Shown here: positions 17,526 through 25,665 of the stretch, one piece after another | Layout: every line of letters starts with the position of its first letter | Numbering within the stretch: the stretch's first letter is position 1 | NCBI GenBank assembly: GCA_051866775.1 | Contig: JBJDXR010000017.1 | Span: 1 to 51,871, forward strand | From: RUG626 sp051866775 | GTDB lineage: Bacteria > Bacillota > Clostridia > Oscillospirales > Oscillospiraceae | Length of the DNA stretch: 51,871 nucleotides | Reading direction: 5' to 3' | The notes under the pieces: model-generated | Databases searched by the model: none | What the model saw: only the letters and a program-made list of their open reading frames with translations | What the model was told of the DNA's origin: nothing | Translations under genes and position numbers: made by a program

Positions 17526-17530
17526 ATAAT
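17503..17530 (+). promoter_or_regulatory. gntR promoter
   Basis: Consensus TTGACA (17503-17508), 16 nt, consensus TATAAT (17525-17530). The spacer contains one AAATGTAT box. Confidence 0.8.
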
Positions 17531-17566
17531 TAGAATATAGATTTAATTTAAGTTGAGGTTCGCAGT

Positions 17567-18331
17567 ATGGAAAACACGCTGCCCAAAATCCCCAAATATC
17601 TGCAGATTTATCAGCAGATAAAGCGAGATATAGACTCCAACAAATACGGTCCCGACTCGCGCTTCCCGTCGGAGAACGACCTAATGGTCAGATTCAATGC
17701 CAGCCGCACCACAATCCGTCACGCCACAAAGCTGCTGCAGGATGACGGCCTTATAAAATCGTGCCGGGGGCGCGGGACCGAGATCTTGTCTACCCTTCAG
17801 GCTCGCAATATCAGCCGGGGCAAGCGGCAGTCCGAGGTTTATCGCGTGGATTTCAATTTCCTCGGCGCATCCATACAGGATTCTTCAAGCTCCGAACCTT
17901 TGATAGATGTGGTTCCTGCTCAGTGTGCCGTTGCAGAGGCGCTTGATATTCCTCCAAAATCGGACGTATACCGTATCCGATGGCTTCACTTTATTAACGA
18001 TCTTCCATATTTGTACCTGATCAACTTTGTGCGCATGGACATGGCGCCCGATCTTCCGGAGCATATACACGGGATGTTATCGCTTTACCCGATACTCTCG
18101 GAGTATTACGGCATGAATTTCACCCTTGGGGAGGAGACAGTCGAGCCGACAGTTGCCGACTTCATATCCGCGCGGCTGCTGGAGGTCGAAATTGGAACTC
18201 CTCTGCTTCTGCTGCGCCGTTCCTCCTTATGTGATCAAGGTCCTTTGGAGTACAGTCTCTCGACCATCCGGCCGGATCTTCTGCAGATAAACCTCCAGCT
18301 TCGGAATACAAGTCCAGATGTTATTGTATAA
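17567..18331 (+). CDS. GntR-family transcriptional regulator, HutC subfamily
   Basis: 254 residues. The N-terminal winged helix-turn-helix (about 8-75) contains YLQIYQQIKRDIDSNKYG, FPSENDLMVRFNASRTTIRHA and GLIKSCRGRGTEI, the standard GntR pattern. The C-terminal half (about 95-245) resembles the UTRA effector-binding domain (SDVYRIRWLHFINDLPYLY..., LLLLRRSSLCDQGPLEYS). It diverges from the transporter/esterase operon and shares with it an intergenic region holding six similar boxes, so it most likely controls both itself and that operon; the effector is probably the transported compound or a derivative. GTATGG context start at 17567, after GAGG. Confidence 0.93.
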   Translation: MENTLPKIPKYLQIYQQIKRDIDSNKYGPDSRFPSENDLMVRFNASRTTIRHATKLLQDDGLIKSCRGRGTEILSTLQARNISRGKRQSEVYRVDFNFLGASIQDSSSSEPLIDVVPAQCAVAEALDIPPKSDVYRIRWLHFINDLPYLYLINFVRMDMAPDLPEHIHGMLSLYPILSEYYGMNFTLGEETVEPTVADFISARLLEVEIGTPLLLLRRSSLCDQGPLEYSLSTIRPDLLQINLQLRNTSPDVIV

Positions 18332-18336
18332 ACAGC

Positions 18337-18367
18337 AAAACGCAGGGATATATCATCCCTGCGTTTT
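18337..18367 (+). terminator. Terminator between gntR and lepA
   Basis: AAAACGCAGGGAT pairs with ATCCCTGCGTTTT around a 5-nt loop. It carries A and T runs on both sides, so it can stop both gntR and the convergent lepA transcript. Confidence 0.88.
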
Positions 18368-18423
18368 AATTTATCTATATAGGCTCAGCTCTGCCGGCTA
18401 AGTAAAGCTTTGAATATGCGCCG

Positions 18424-20229
18424 TCACTCATCCAGCTTGAGCACTGCCATAAACGCCTCTGTCGGTATCTGGACCGTGCCGAGGGAGCGCATCTTCTTTT
18501 TGCCCTCCTTCTGCTTCTCCAGCAGCTTCTTTTTGCGGGTTATGTCGCCGCCGTAGCACTTGGCAAGCACATCCTTGCGCAACGCCTTTACCGTCTCACG
18601 GGCAATGACCTTGCCGCCGATAGCCGCCTGCACGGGCACCTCAAAAAGCTGGCGGGGAATATTCTCCTTAAGCTTCTCACAGAGCTTACGCGCCCGGGGA
18701 TAGGCCTTCTCCCGATGGGCGATGAAGGAGAGCGCGTCCACCTGATCCCCATTTAACAGCAGGTCAACCTTCACAAGATCTGACTCACGATACTCGGAAA
18801 ACTCATAGTCCAGGGAGGCATATCCCTTTGTCTTGGCCTTCAGCGTATCAAAAAAGTCGTAGATGATCTCCCCAAGCGGCATATTGTACCTAATCTCCAC
18901 AAGATTTGTGTCAAGATACTGCATCTCCTTGTACTCGCCGCGTCTCTCCTGGCACATGGGCATTATATTTCCGACAAATTCGGGAGGAGCAATGATAGAC
19001 GCCGCCACAAAAGGCTCCCTTGTCTCAAGTATGGATGCCGGGTCCGGGTAGTTGTGCGGGTTATCCACCTTCACCACCGTCCCGTCGGTCTTTGTGACCT
19101 CATAGATGACGGAGGGCAGCGTTGTTATAAGGTCAAGGTTAAACTCCCGCTCCAGCCGCTCCTGAATTATCTCCATATGGAGCATCCCCAAGAAACCGCA
19201 GCGGAAGCCAAAGCCCAGCGCCGCCGACGTCTCCGGCTCGAAGGACAGCGATGCATCGTTAAGCTGGAGCTTTTCAAGTGCATCTCGCAGGTCCGGAAAC
19301 TTGCTTCCGTCCTCAGTATAGATACCGCAGTAGACCATCTGCCGTGCCGGGCGGTAGCCCGGAAGCGGCTCGGCGGCAGGAGCATCCGCCTGCGTCACCG
19401 TGTCGCCCACCTGCGTGTCCCGTACATTCTTGATCGACGCGGTAAAATATCCCACCTCGCCGGCGTAAAGTCCGTCGCAGGGACTGTAGCTCTTGGGCAG
19501 GAGGTATCCGCACTCGATTATCTCATACTCCGCGCCTGAGGCCATCATCCTTATTCTGTCGCCTGTCTTCAGGCTACCATCCATGACGCGGATATACACA
19601 ACAACACCCCTATAGGCGTCGTACTGGCTGTCAAATATAAGCGCTCTCAGCGGCGCGCCGGCATCACCGGAGGGCGCCGGTATGCGGCTTACGATATCAG
19701 AGAGCACCGCCTCTATATTTATCCCTGCTTTAGCGGAGATCTCCGGTGCATCCTGCGCCTCCAGCCCGATGACATTCTCTATCTCGTCCTTTACCCGCTT
19801 GGGGTCGGCAGCCGGCAGGTCGATCTTATTTATTACCGGCAGTATCTCAAGGTCGTGGTCAAGGGCCAGATATGTGTTGGCGAGGGTCTGCGCCTCCACT
19901 CCTTGGGCCGCGTCCACCACCAGCACAGCCCCCTCGCAGGCGGCAAGAGACCGGGAGACCTCATAGCCGAAGTCCACGTGACCCGGGGTATCGATCAGGT
20001 TAAGGACATAGTTCTGCCCGTCCTCCGCCTTGTAGTCGAGCCTTATGGCCCGGGCCTTTATGGTGATGCCGTGCTCCCGTTCCAGATCCATGTTGTCCAG
20101 AAGCTGATCCTCCATCTCCCGCTCGGGAACGGCGTTGCACAGCTCAATGAGCCTGTCCGACAGCGTTGATTTACCGTGGTCGATATGTGCTATTATCGAA
20201 AAGTTGCGTATGTTTTTTTGATCTGTCAT
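18424..20229 (-). CDS. lepA: Elongation factor 4 (LepA back-translocase GTPase)
   Basis: 601-residue ribosomal GTPase. G1 is AHIDHGKST near residue 13, G3 is DTPGHVDFG near 80, G4 is NKIDLP near 134, followed by the EF-G-like domains and the LepA-specific C-terminal domain (YGGDITRKKKLLEKQKEGKKKM). The ATG at 20229 has GAGGTG upstream. In many Firmicutes lepA sits next to hemW, hrcA or spoIIP; here none of these is present, and an XRE regulator lies 42 nt upstream. Confidence 0.98.
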   Translation of the reverse strand: MTDQKNIRNFSIIAHIDHGKSTLSDRLIELCNAVPEREMEDQLLDNMDLEREHGITIKARAIRLDYKAEDGQNYVLNLIDTPGHVDFGYEVSRSLAACEGAVLVVDAAQGVEAQTLANTYLALDHDLEILPVINKIDLPAADPKRVKDEIENVIGLEAQDAPEISAKAGINIEAVLSDIVSRIPAPSGDAGAPLRALIFDSQYDAYRGVVVYIRVMDGSLKTGDRIRMMASGAEYEIIECGYLLPKSYSPCDGLYAGEVGYFTASIKNVRDTQVGDTVTQADAPAAEPLPGYRPARQMVYCGIYTEDGSKFPDLRDALEKLQLNDASLSFEPETSAALGFGFRCGFLGMLHMEIIQERLEREFNLDLITTLPSVIYEVTKTDGTVVKVDNPHNYPDPASILETREPFVAASIIAPPEFVGNIMPMCQERRGEYKEMQYLDTNLVEIRYNMPLGEIIYDFFDTLKAKTKGYASLDYEFSEYRESDLVKVDLLLNGDQVDALSFIAHREKAYPRARKLCEKLKENIPRQLFEVPVQAAIGGKVIARETVKALRKDVLAKCYGGDITRKKKLLEKQKEGKKKMRSLGTVQIPTEAFMAVLKLDE

Positions 20230-20271
20230 ATATTCACCTCAAAGCCTTACGTCCACGCACCTCACAGGATC

Positions 20272-20586
20272 TCACTTGTCCTTCCCGGTTATGCGGGTAT
20301 TCTCGTGGAGCAGCTGCTCTGCAAGCCCGCTCAGCTCCTTAAGGCCCTTAGCGAGCCGCTGGAGCTCCTCGCCGCCGTTTTTCCCGGTGCGTCCCAGCAT
20401 ATAGTCGGCTGAGACGCCGTAATAATCACAGGCTTTTATCACAAAGTCCAGCTTTGGCTCCCTAAGGCCGTTTTCATAGTGGGAAAGCAGCGCTTGGGAT
20501 ATGCCCAGATCCGCCGCCGCCTTGCGCTGGCTCAAATCGCGCTCCCGGCGCAGCTCCGCCAAAATCAACGAGAATGCAGAATTCAA
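20272..20586 (-). CDS. XRE-family helix-turn-helix regulator
   Basis: 104 residues. A single Cro/CI-type DNA-binding domain occupies the first 65 residues (LAELRRERDLSQRKAAADLG, ISQALLSHYENGLREPKLDF), ending with DYYGVSADYMLGR, a common boundary of this domain. The rest is a short helix. The start is TTG at 20586, with GGAGG 7-8 nt upstream. It is transcribed toward lepA with a 42-nt gap and may share its transcript. Confidence 0.88.
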   Translation of the reverse strand: MNSAFSLILAELRRERDLSQRKAAADLGISQALLSHYENGLREPKLDFVIKACDYYGVSADYMLGRTGKNGGEELQRLAKGLKELSGLAEQLLHENTRITGKDK

Positions 20587-20691
20587 GGCTCTTCCTCCGT
20601 GCTTAGCTGCGCCGGCTATTTCCGGCGCGCTGAATATGGATATTATATCCGCAGGTTCTGATTTTGTAAACCGTGAAATTGGAGAAAGCAG

Positions 20692-20716
20692 GCCGCCCGC
20701 CTGTTTGGCGGGCGGC
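20692..20716 (-). terminator. GC-rich hairpin after the epimerase gene
   Basis: GCCGCCCGCC and GGCGGGCGGC pair around a 5-nt loop, 7 nt past the epimerase stop. The U-tract is weak (CTTTC), so termination may be partial. Confidence 0.65.
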
Positions 20717-20722
20717 GTTTAT

Positions 20723-21661
20723 TTAAAGCCTGTCTTTTATGCTCTCTATGGACTCGATCACGGTGTCTATGGAGCTGTGCTTCGGCTCAAAGCCGAGCAT
20801 CCTGCGCGCCTTCTCCATAGAGCAGACCGGCGAGCGGTCAATATGCTCGGCAGATACGGCAGCATCCTCCGGTGAGAGCGCCTTTAAAAACTCACCGTAC
20901 GGCACATACCTAATGTTCGGCTCATGCCCGAAGTGCCGGTACAGCCTCTCAGCGTATCCGAAGAGTGTCAGCGCCGCAGGGCTTGTTATATGAAATTCCT
21001 CACCGATGGACACATCGTTATTAAGGCAGCATACTGTCAGCCGTGCTATATCCTCAGAGTGGACGTGGTGGAGCGTGGCCTGTCCCCGGTCCGGCAGCAG
21101 AATCTGCCTTCCTGCCATGATATCTTTTATCACCTGTACGCTCCGGTTTCCCTGAGGCCCCACGGGCATCCAGCCCTTGCCGCAGATGTGTCCCGGATGC
21201 AGTATCGTGACCCTGAGCCCCCGGCATCTGTGCTCTTCCTTTAAATAGCTCTCTATCTCCACCTTCCGCCGGCCGTATTCGTCCGTCGGATTTCTGGGTT
21301 GGCTCTCCGTCACGGGCGCCTCATATTTGTCCCCGTATATCCACGTGGTGCCTATGCTTATAAGCCGCACCGCCTCGTTTCCGGGTACCGCGCGAAGGCC
21401 CTGGACAAGGTCCTTTGCGTCCTCAAGAGTATATGCTATAAGGTCACACACCACGTCCGGCTTTGAACGGGCGATCAGCTTTATCGCCTCCTGACGTTCA
21501 GCCGATACAAGCTTCACCTTTTCCCATTGGGGCAGCTCTGCAGTGTATGGTGTTCGGCTCTTTCTGGAGAAACCCGTGACCTCATACCCGGCGTCAACTA
21601 AAGCCGGTATCATATATGATCCTATGTGTCCCATCGCTCCCAAAACAAATGCAGCAGGCAT
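20723..21661 (-). CDS. NAD(P)-dependent epimerase/dehydratase (extended SDR)
   Basis: 312 residues. The N-terminal nucleotide-binding motif is LGAMGHIGSYM, near residue 7, and the catalytic YxxxK is YGRRK near residue 150, after the SIGTTW strand that supplies the active-site Ser/Thr. It belongs to the UDP-glucose-4-epimerase-like extended short-chain dehydrogenases; the substrate is not evident. It has AAAGGGG 9 nt before the ATG at 21661 and is divergent from the dnaD-like gene. No sugar or cell-wall genes are adjacent. Confidence 0.88.
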   Translation of the reverse strand: MPAAFVLGAMGHIGSYMIPALVDAGYEVTGFSRKSRTPYTAELPQWEKVKLVSAERQEAIKLIARSKPDVVCDLIAYTLEDAKDLVQGLRAVPGNEAVRLISIGTTWIYGDKYEAPVTESQPRNPTDEYGRRKVEIESYLKEEHRCRGLRVTILHPGHICGKGWMPVGPQGNRSVQVIKDIMAGRQILLPDRGQATLHHVHSEDIARLTVCCLNNDVSIGEEFHITSPAALTLFGYAERLYRHFGHEPNIRYVPYGEFLKALSPEDAAVSAEHIDRSPVCSMEKARRMLGFEPKHSSIDTVIESIESIKDRL

Positions 21662-21742
21662 ACCAATAATCCCCTTTCGGTGTTTTTTTCAGGATAACCC
21701 CTCAGGCAAAATAAGTCAAGGGGCGAGACATGTCGGAAATTG

Positions 21743-21771
21743 TTGTGCTCAGGCGCAAGATTTGATATAAT
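21743..21771 (+). promoter_or_regulatory. Promoter of the dnaD-dnaI-like operon
   Basis: TTGTGC (21743-21748), 17 nt, consensus TATAAT (21766-21771) with an extended TG (TGATATAAT). Confidence 0.65.
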
Positions 21772-21807
21772 GTCATCCATTAGATTATGATGAAAGGAGA
21801 CGGCGTA

Positions 21808-22782
21808 ATGGCTGACGGCAGATTCGTTCTTCCGGGACCGGAGACGGTCACCATGAGCGGCGACACGGCGCGCAGGCTCATTGGCTGCGGCAGCGGAGAC
21901 GCCGCGCTTTTATATCTCTATATTCTCACCTCCGGAGGGCGGTACGACCGGGAGGATGCCGCCTCCCACACCGGCAGGAGCGCCGCGCAGATGGATACCG
22001 CCATGGATGTGCTGACGCGGCTCGGCCTTGTAAACCCGCCGGGGAACGGCGGTGAGTCCAGGAAGCTTCCGGAACGGCCGGATGAGCTTCCCGAATACAC
22101 GTCGGAGGACATAAGCCGCGAGCTTAATAACGGAGAGAGCTTTAAATCGCTTGTAAACGAGGTGCAGCACGCTCTTGGAAGGCTGCTGTCCTCAGACGAC
22201 CTCATAAAGCTCTTTGGGATATACGACTATTTGGGGCTTCCGCCTGATGTCATCCTCCAGCTTGTAATGCACTGCCGGGAGGAGTGTGTCCGCCGCTCAG
22301 GCCCCGGGAGAGTCCCCACCATGCGGTACATTGAAAAAGCCGCATACACGTGGGAGCGTGAGGGCATCTTCTCCCTTGAGGCTGCGGAGGCGTACCTCAT
22401 GCGGCTTTCCGAGCACAGGAGCGCCCAGCAGGAGCTCGCTTCCGTGCTGGGAATAGCAGGCCGTCCCCTCTCCTCCTCCGAGTGCAGGTACTTGGACTCT
22501 TGGACCGACATGGGCTTTAAAGCGGATGCCGTCGCCATAGCCTACGACAAAACCGTTTTAAAGACAGGCCGCCTTACCTGGCGGTATATGGATTCAATAA
22601 TAAAGAGCTGGCACAGCAAGGGTCTTCACACCCCGGCGGAGATAGAATCCGGTGACTCCCCCCGGTACAAAAAGCCCGAGCCGTCGCCTAACCCCGCCGT
22701 CGGTTCAGGCTCCGGCTCCGCCACTGCCGAGGAGCTGGATAGGATGCGGGAAACGCTCAAACGCATAAAGGGCGAGGAATAG
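21808..22782 (+). CDS. DnaD-domain replication initiation protein
   Basis: 324 residues. The N-terminal half is a winged-helix-like region (about 1-95). The DnaD/DnaB_2-type domain follows, with a first copy near 120-190 (DDLIKLFGIYDYLGLPPDVI) and a second near 220-280 ending in the typical RYMDSIIKSWHSKGLHT. Proteins of this type help load the replicative helicase. I chose the ATG at 21808 (MADGRF), with AAAGGAG 8 nt upstream, over an earlier one at 21787. The next gene is a DnaI/DnaC-like ATPase, the expected functional partner. Confidence 0.92.
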   Translation: MADGRFVLPGPETVTMSGDTARRLIGCGSGDAALLYLYILTSGGRYDREDAASHTGRSAAQMDTAMDVLTRLGLVNPPGNGGESRKLPERPDELPEYTSEDISRELNNGESFKSLVNEVQHALGRLLSSDDLIKLFGIYDYLGLPPDVILQLVMHCREECVRRSGPGRVPTMRYIEKAAYTWEREGIFSLEAAEAYLMRLSEHRSAQQELASVLGIAGRPLSSSECRYLDSWTDMGFKADAVAIAYDKTVLKTGRLTWRYMDSIIKSWHSKGLHTPAEIESGDSPRYKKPEPSPNPAVGSGSGSATAEELDRMRETLKRIKGEE

Positions 22783-22905
22783 TGGGAAAGCCCGAACCGG
22801 CCTCTCAACGGTGTGCCGTTTTACAGGAACACGTCAAAAATTCCTCCATTTTATGTGGAGATTTTCATTAAATTTTGTGCTTCTTACAGCAGAATGGAGA
22901 TCATC

Positions 22906-23901
22906 ATGTCGCTTGACGGAAAGCTGCTGGCCCGGGCCAAGACGAGGCTCGACAGGCGCCGCACAGAAAACGAGGAGGCCGCCGCCCGCCGCCGGGAGGA
23001 GGCTTACTCAAAAAATCCACGGATCCGGGAGATAGACGCCCGCCTTCGTGGTACTATGATGGACACCATAGGCGTGGCCCTGGGAAGTGGGCGCGATCCT
23101 TTGGAGGCTCTTGACGCAATAAGGGATGAAAACCTCACCCTTCAGGAGGAGCGTACGCTGGAGCTTGCCGCCTGCGGACTGCCGGGGGATTACCTGGACA
23201 ATAAATATATCTGCCCGAAATGCCGGGACACAGGCTACGACGGCACCCGGATATGCTCCTGCCTTATGGAGCTTTACCGTGACGAGCAGCGCCGGGAGCT
23301 GTCGGGACTTTTAAAGCTGGGCGAGGAGACCTTCGACAGCTTCGACCTGAGCCTATATGACGATAAGCCTGACCCGGAGACAGGCATCTCACCCCGGGAA
23401 GCAATGGAGACCGTGTATGAGATGTGCCGGGAGTACGCACGAAAGTTTTCAAAAAACTCTATGAATTTGTTTTTATCAGGGGGTACGGGGCTTGGCAAGA
23501 CCTTCCTCTCCACCTGCATCGCAAAGGTCGTGTCGGAAAAGGGCTTCTCGGTTGTATACGACACCGCAGCCTCCGTCTTTTCCCGCTACGAGGATGATAA
23601 GTTTTCCAAAAGCGGTGATCCGGAGCAGTCACGGGCAGATGTCCGGCGGCTGGAGACCTGCGATCTGCTCATCGTGGACGATCTGGGGACGGAATTCAGC
23701 ACGGCTTTCGTGACAAGTGCCCTATACACGCTCATAAATTCCCGTCTCACCTCCGGCAAAAAGACGATCATAAGCTCAAACCTCTCTTTGAAGGAGCTGT
23801 CCAGCCGCTATTCAGCCCCCATAATGTCGAGGCTTCAGGGCGAATTTTACATCCTCAAGTTTTACGGAAGGGATATACGGCTAATAAAAAAATACAGATG
23901 A
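22906..23901 (+). CDS. DnaI/DnaC-like helicase-loader ATPase
   Basis: 331 residues. It has a charged coiled N-terminal region (RAKTRLDRRRTENEE), a zinc cluster CPKC...CSC at about 102-117, Walker A SGGTGLGKTF near residue 190, Walker B LLIVDDLGTEF near 255 and a sensor segment TIISSNLS. It loads the replicative helicase together with the DnaD-like protein encoded just upstream. The start is placed at ATG 22906 (MSLDG), which has GGAG 6 nt upstream; the frame extends further but without a good site. A strong terminator follows. Confidence 0.92.
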   Translation: MSLDGKLLARAKTRLDRRRTENEEAAARRREEAYSKNPRIREIDARLRGTMMDTIGVALGSGRDPLEALDAIRDENLTLQEERTLELAACGLPGDYLDNKYICPKCRDTGYDGTRICSCLMELYRDEQRRELSGLLKLGEETFDSFDLSLYDDKPDPETGISPREAMETVYEMCREYARKFSKNSMNLFLSGGTGLGKTFLSTCIAKVVSEKGFSVVYDTAASVFSRYEDDKFSKSGDPEQSRADVRRLETCDLLIVDDLGTEFSTAFVTSALYTLINSRLTSGKKTIISSNLSLKELSSRYSAPIMSRLQGEFYILKFYGRDIRLIKKYR

Positions 23902-23908
23902 TGAAAGA

Positions 23909-23952
23909 ATTATGGAATATTCATGTATAATGAATATTCCATAATCGTTTTT
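23909..23952 (+). terminator. Terminator after the dnaI-like gene
   Basis: A perfect 16-bp stem (ATTATGGAATATTCAT and its complement, 5-nt loop) followed by CGTTTTTTA. Confidence 0.88.
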
Positions 23953-23960
23953 TATCGAAT

Positions 23961-24024
23961 TGTGGAAAACTCAAACTCCCCAGACCGCAATGAGTTTTGC
24001 ACATTTTCCACAGTGTTTTCCACA
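23961..24024. promoter_or_regulatory. Cluster of DnaA-box-like sequences, site 1
   Basis: TGTGGAAAA (23961-23969, reverse) and two direct TTTTCCACA copies (24004-24012, 24016-24024) set 12 nt apart. Each differs from the consensus TTATCCACA at one position. The site lies between the dnaI-like gene and the MATE gene. Confidence 0.45.
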
Positions 24025-24125
24025 GTTGTTATGTTAACGTTAGGTGTGAATATTGTTTGGAATATACCCCGGCTCACGGTCTGCCCGCCGCAGTCAGGGA
24101 ACCCGTATTATAGCTAAAATACCCG

Positions 24126-24154
24126 TTGACTTTGAAAATATAAAGCTTTAAGAT
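24126..24154 (+). promoter_or_regulatory. Promoter of the MATE exporter gene
   Basis: TTGACT (24126-24131), 17 nt, TAAGAT (24149-24154), about 30 nt upstream of the MATE start. Confidence 0.6.
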
Positions 24155-24185
24155 AAAACGTAAAACAATTTGGGAGGATCAAAGG

Positions 24186-25541
24186 TTGTCTTCAAAAATA
24201 AGTGACTTTACTGAGGGTAAGATCGCCTCAAAACTCATAAAATTCATGTTTCCCATATTGGGAGCACTCATATTGCAGGCCATGTACGGAGCCGTGGACC
24301 TTCTGGTGGTGGGCTGGTTCGGCACGGAGCAGAGCATATCAGCCGTATCAACGGGAAGCAGCGTGGTGAATTTCGTTACATTCTCAATAGCGGGAATGTC
24401 AACGGCGGTGACAATTCTTATGGGCCAATATATCGGCCAGCGGCGCTCCGACAGGGTTGGCCGTGTTGTGGGCGGCGGCATATGCTTTTTTGTCGCCCTG
24501 TCAGTTGTGCTGACAGCGCTTATGCTCGTGCTCGCCCGGCCCATTTCCCAGCTTATGCGCGCCCCGGAGGAGGCTCTCCATGGCACAGTGCAGTATGTGC
24601 GCATATGCGGCGGCGGAATATTTTTTATCATTGCCTATAACGTCATAAGCAGCGTGTTCCGGGGGCTCGGGAACTCCAAGCTGCCGCTCCTTTTCGTGGC
24701 CATCGCCTGCGTCACAAATATCGCCGGAGACCTTTTGTTTGTGGCGGTGATGGGAATGGACGTGGCCGGTGCCGCTCTGGCGACCGTCCTTGCTCAAGCG
24801 GTCAGCGTGGTGCTGTCATTAGTTATAATGCGAAGGCAGACGCTGCCTTTTACCCTGAAGAAGCAGGATATCCGCTTTAACAGCGAGATAGGGCGAATAG
24901 TCCGTGTCGGCGCTCCAATATCCCTCCAGAGCATGCTGACCGAGGTATCGTTTATGGCGCTGCTTGCCTTTATAAATAAGCTGGGGCTTGATGCCTCCTC
25001 CGGCTACGGCGTGGCGTGTAAGCTGACGGCATTTATCATGCTCATCCCGTCCTCACTGATGCAGTCGCTGGCCTCCTTTGTGGCCCAGAACGTGGGCGCC
25101 AACAAGCCGGAGCGCGCCAAGCGTGCTATGCTCACCGGCATGGCCATAGGCGTCGCAATAGGCATAGTTGTTGCGGCGGTGGCTTTTTGGCACGGCGATA
25201 CAATATCCAGAATATTTACAAATAACGAAACCTACGTGGCAAGGTCCGCCGAATACCTGAAGGGCTTTGCGGCGGAATCCTTCCTGACCAGCATAATGTT
25301 CAGCTTTATCGGATACTTTAACGGTCACGGAAAAACCATGTTCGTTATGGCGCAGGGGCTGGCGCAGACATTTCTTGTAAGGCTGCCGATGTCCTACATA
25401 ATGAGTATACAGCCCAATGCCAGCCTGACGCTTATAGGTTTGGCGGCACCCTCCGCAACACTTTTCGGCATAGTTCTGAACACTGCGTATTTCATAATAT
25501 CTTCACGCCGCAGCCCTGAGCGGCTGGAGCCAAAGGCGTAA
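24186..25541 (+). CDS. MATE-family multidrug/cation efflux transporter
   Basis: 451-residue integral membrane protein with about 12 hydrophobic segments in two homologous halves. The first helix carries FMFPILGALILQAMYGAVDLLVVGWF, of the NorM/DinF superfamily pattern, where MYGAVD-VVG is the typical helix 1. It is expected to expel organic cations or drugs by Na+ or H+ antiport. The start is TTG at 24186 with GGGAGG 8 nt upstream. It is monocistronic. Confidence 0.9.
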   Translation: MSSKISDFTEGKIASKLIKFMFPILGALILQAMYGAVDLLVVGWFGTEQSISAVSTGSSVVNFVTFSIAGMSTAVTILMGQYIGQRRSDRVGRVVGGGICFFVALSVVLTALMLVLARPISQLMRAPEEALHGTVQYVRICGGGIFFIIAYNVISSVFRGLGNSKLPLLFVAIACVTNIAGDLLFVAVMGMDVAGAALATVLAQAVSVVLSLVIMRRQTLPFTLKKQDIRFNSEIGRIVRVGAPISLQSMLTEVSFMALLAFINKLGLDASSGYGVACKLTAFIMLIPSSLMQSLASFVAQNVGANKPERAKRAMLTGMAIGVAIGIVVAAVAFWHGDTISRIFTNNETYVARSAEYLKGFAAESFLTSIMFSFIGYFNGHGKTMFVMAQGLAQTFLVRLPMSYIMSIQPNASLTLIGLAAPSATLFGIVLNTAYFIISSRRSPERLEPKA

Positions 25542-25665
25542 CACGCCTCCGATGCAGCAAGCTCAGTAGGGCCTATGCTGCCGCTTTTTCTTAAAAATCC
25601 ACTTGCGCGCGGGCCGCCTGACAGGTTACAATAATGGTAAATTTATGGTAATGGAGTTGACATTT

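Noticed and set aside
23961..24024. Chromosomal origin oriC
   Set aside because: No dnaA, dnaN or rpmH nearby, and only three boxes with one mismatch each; reported as a DnaA-box-like cluster only.
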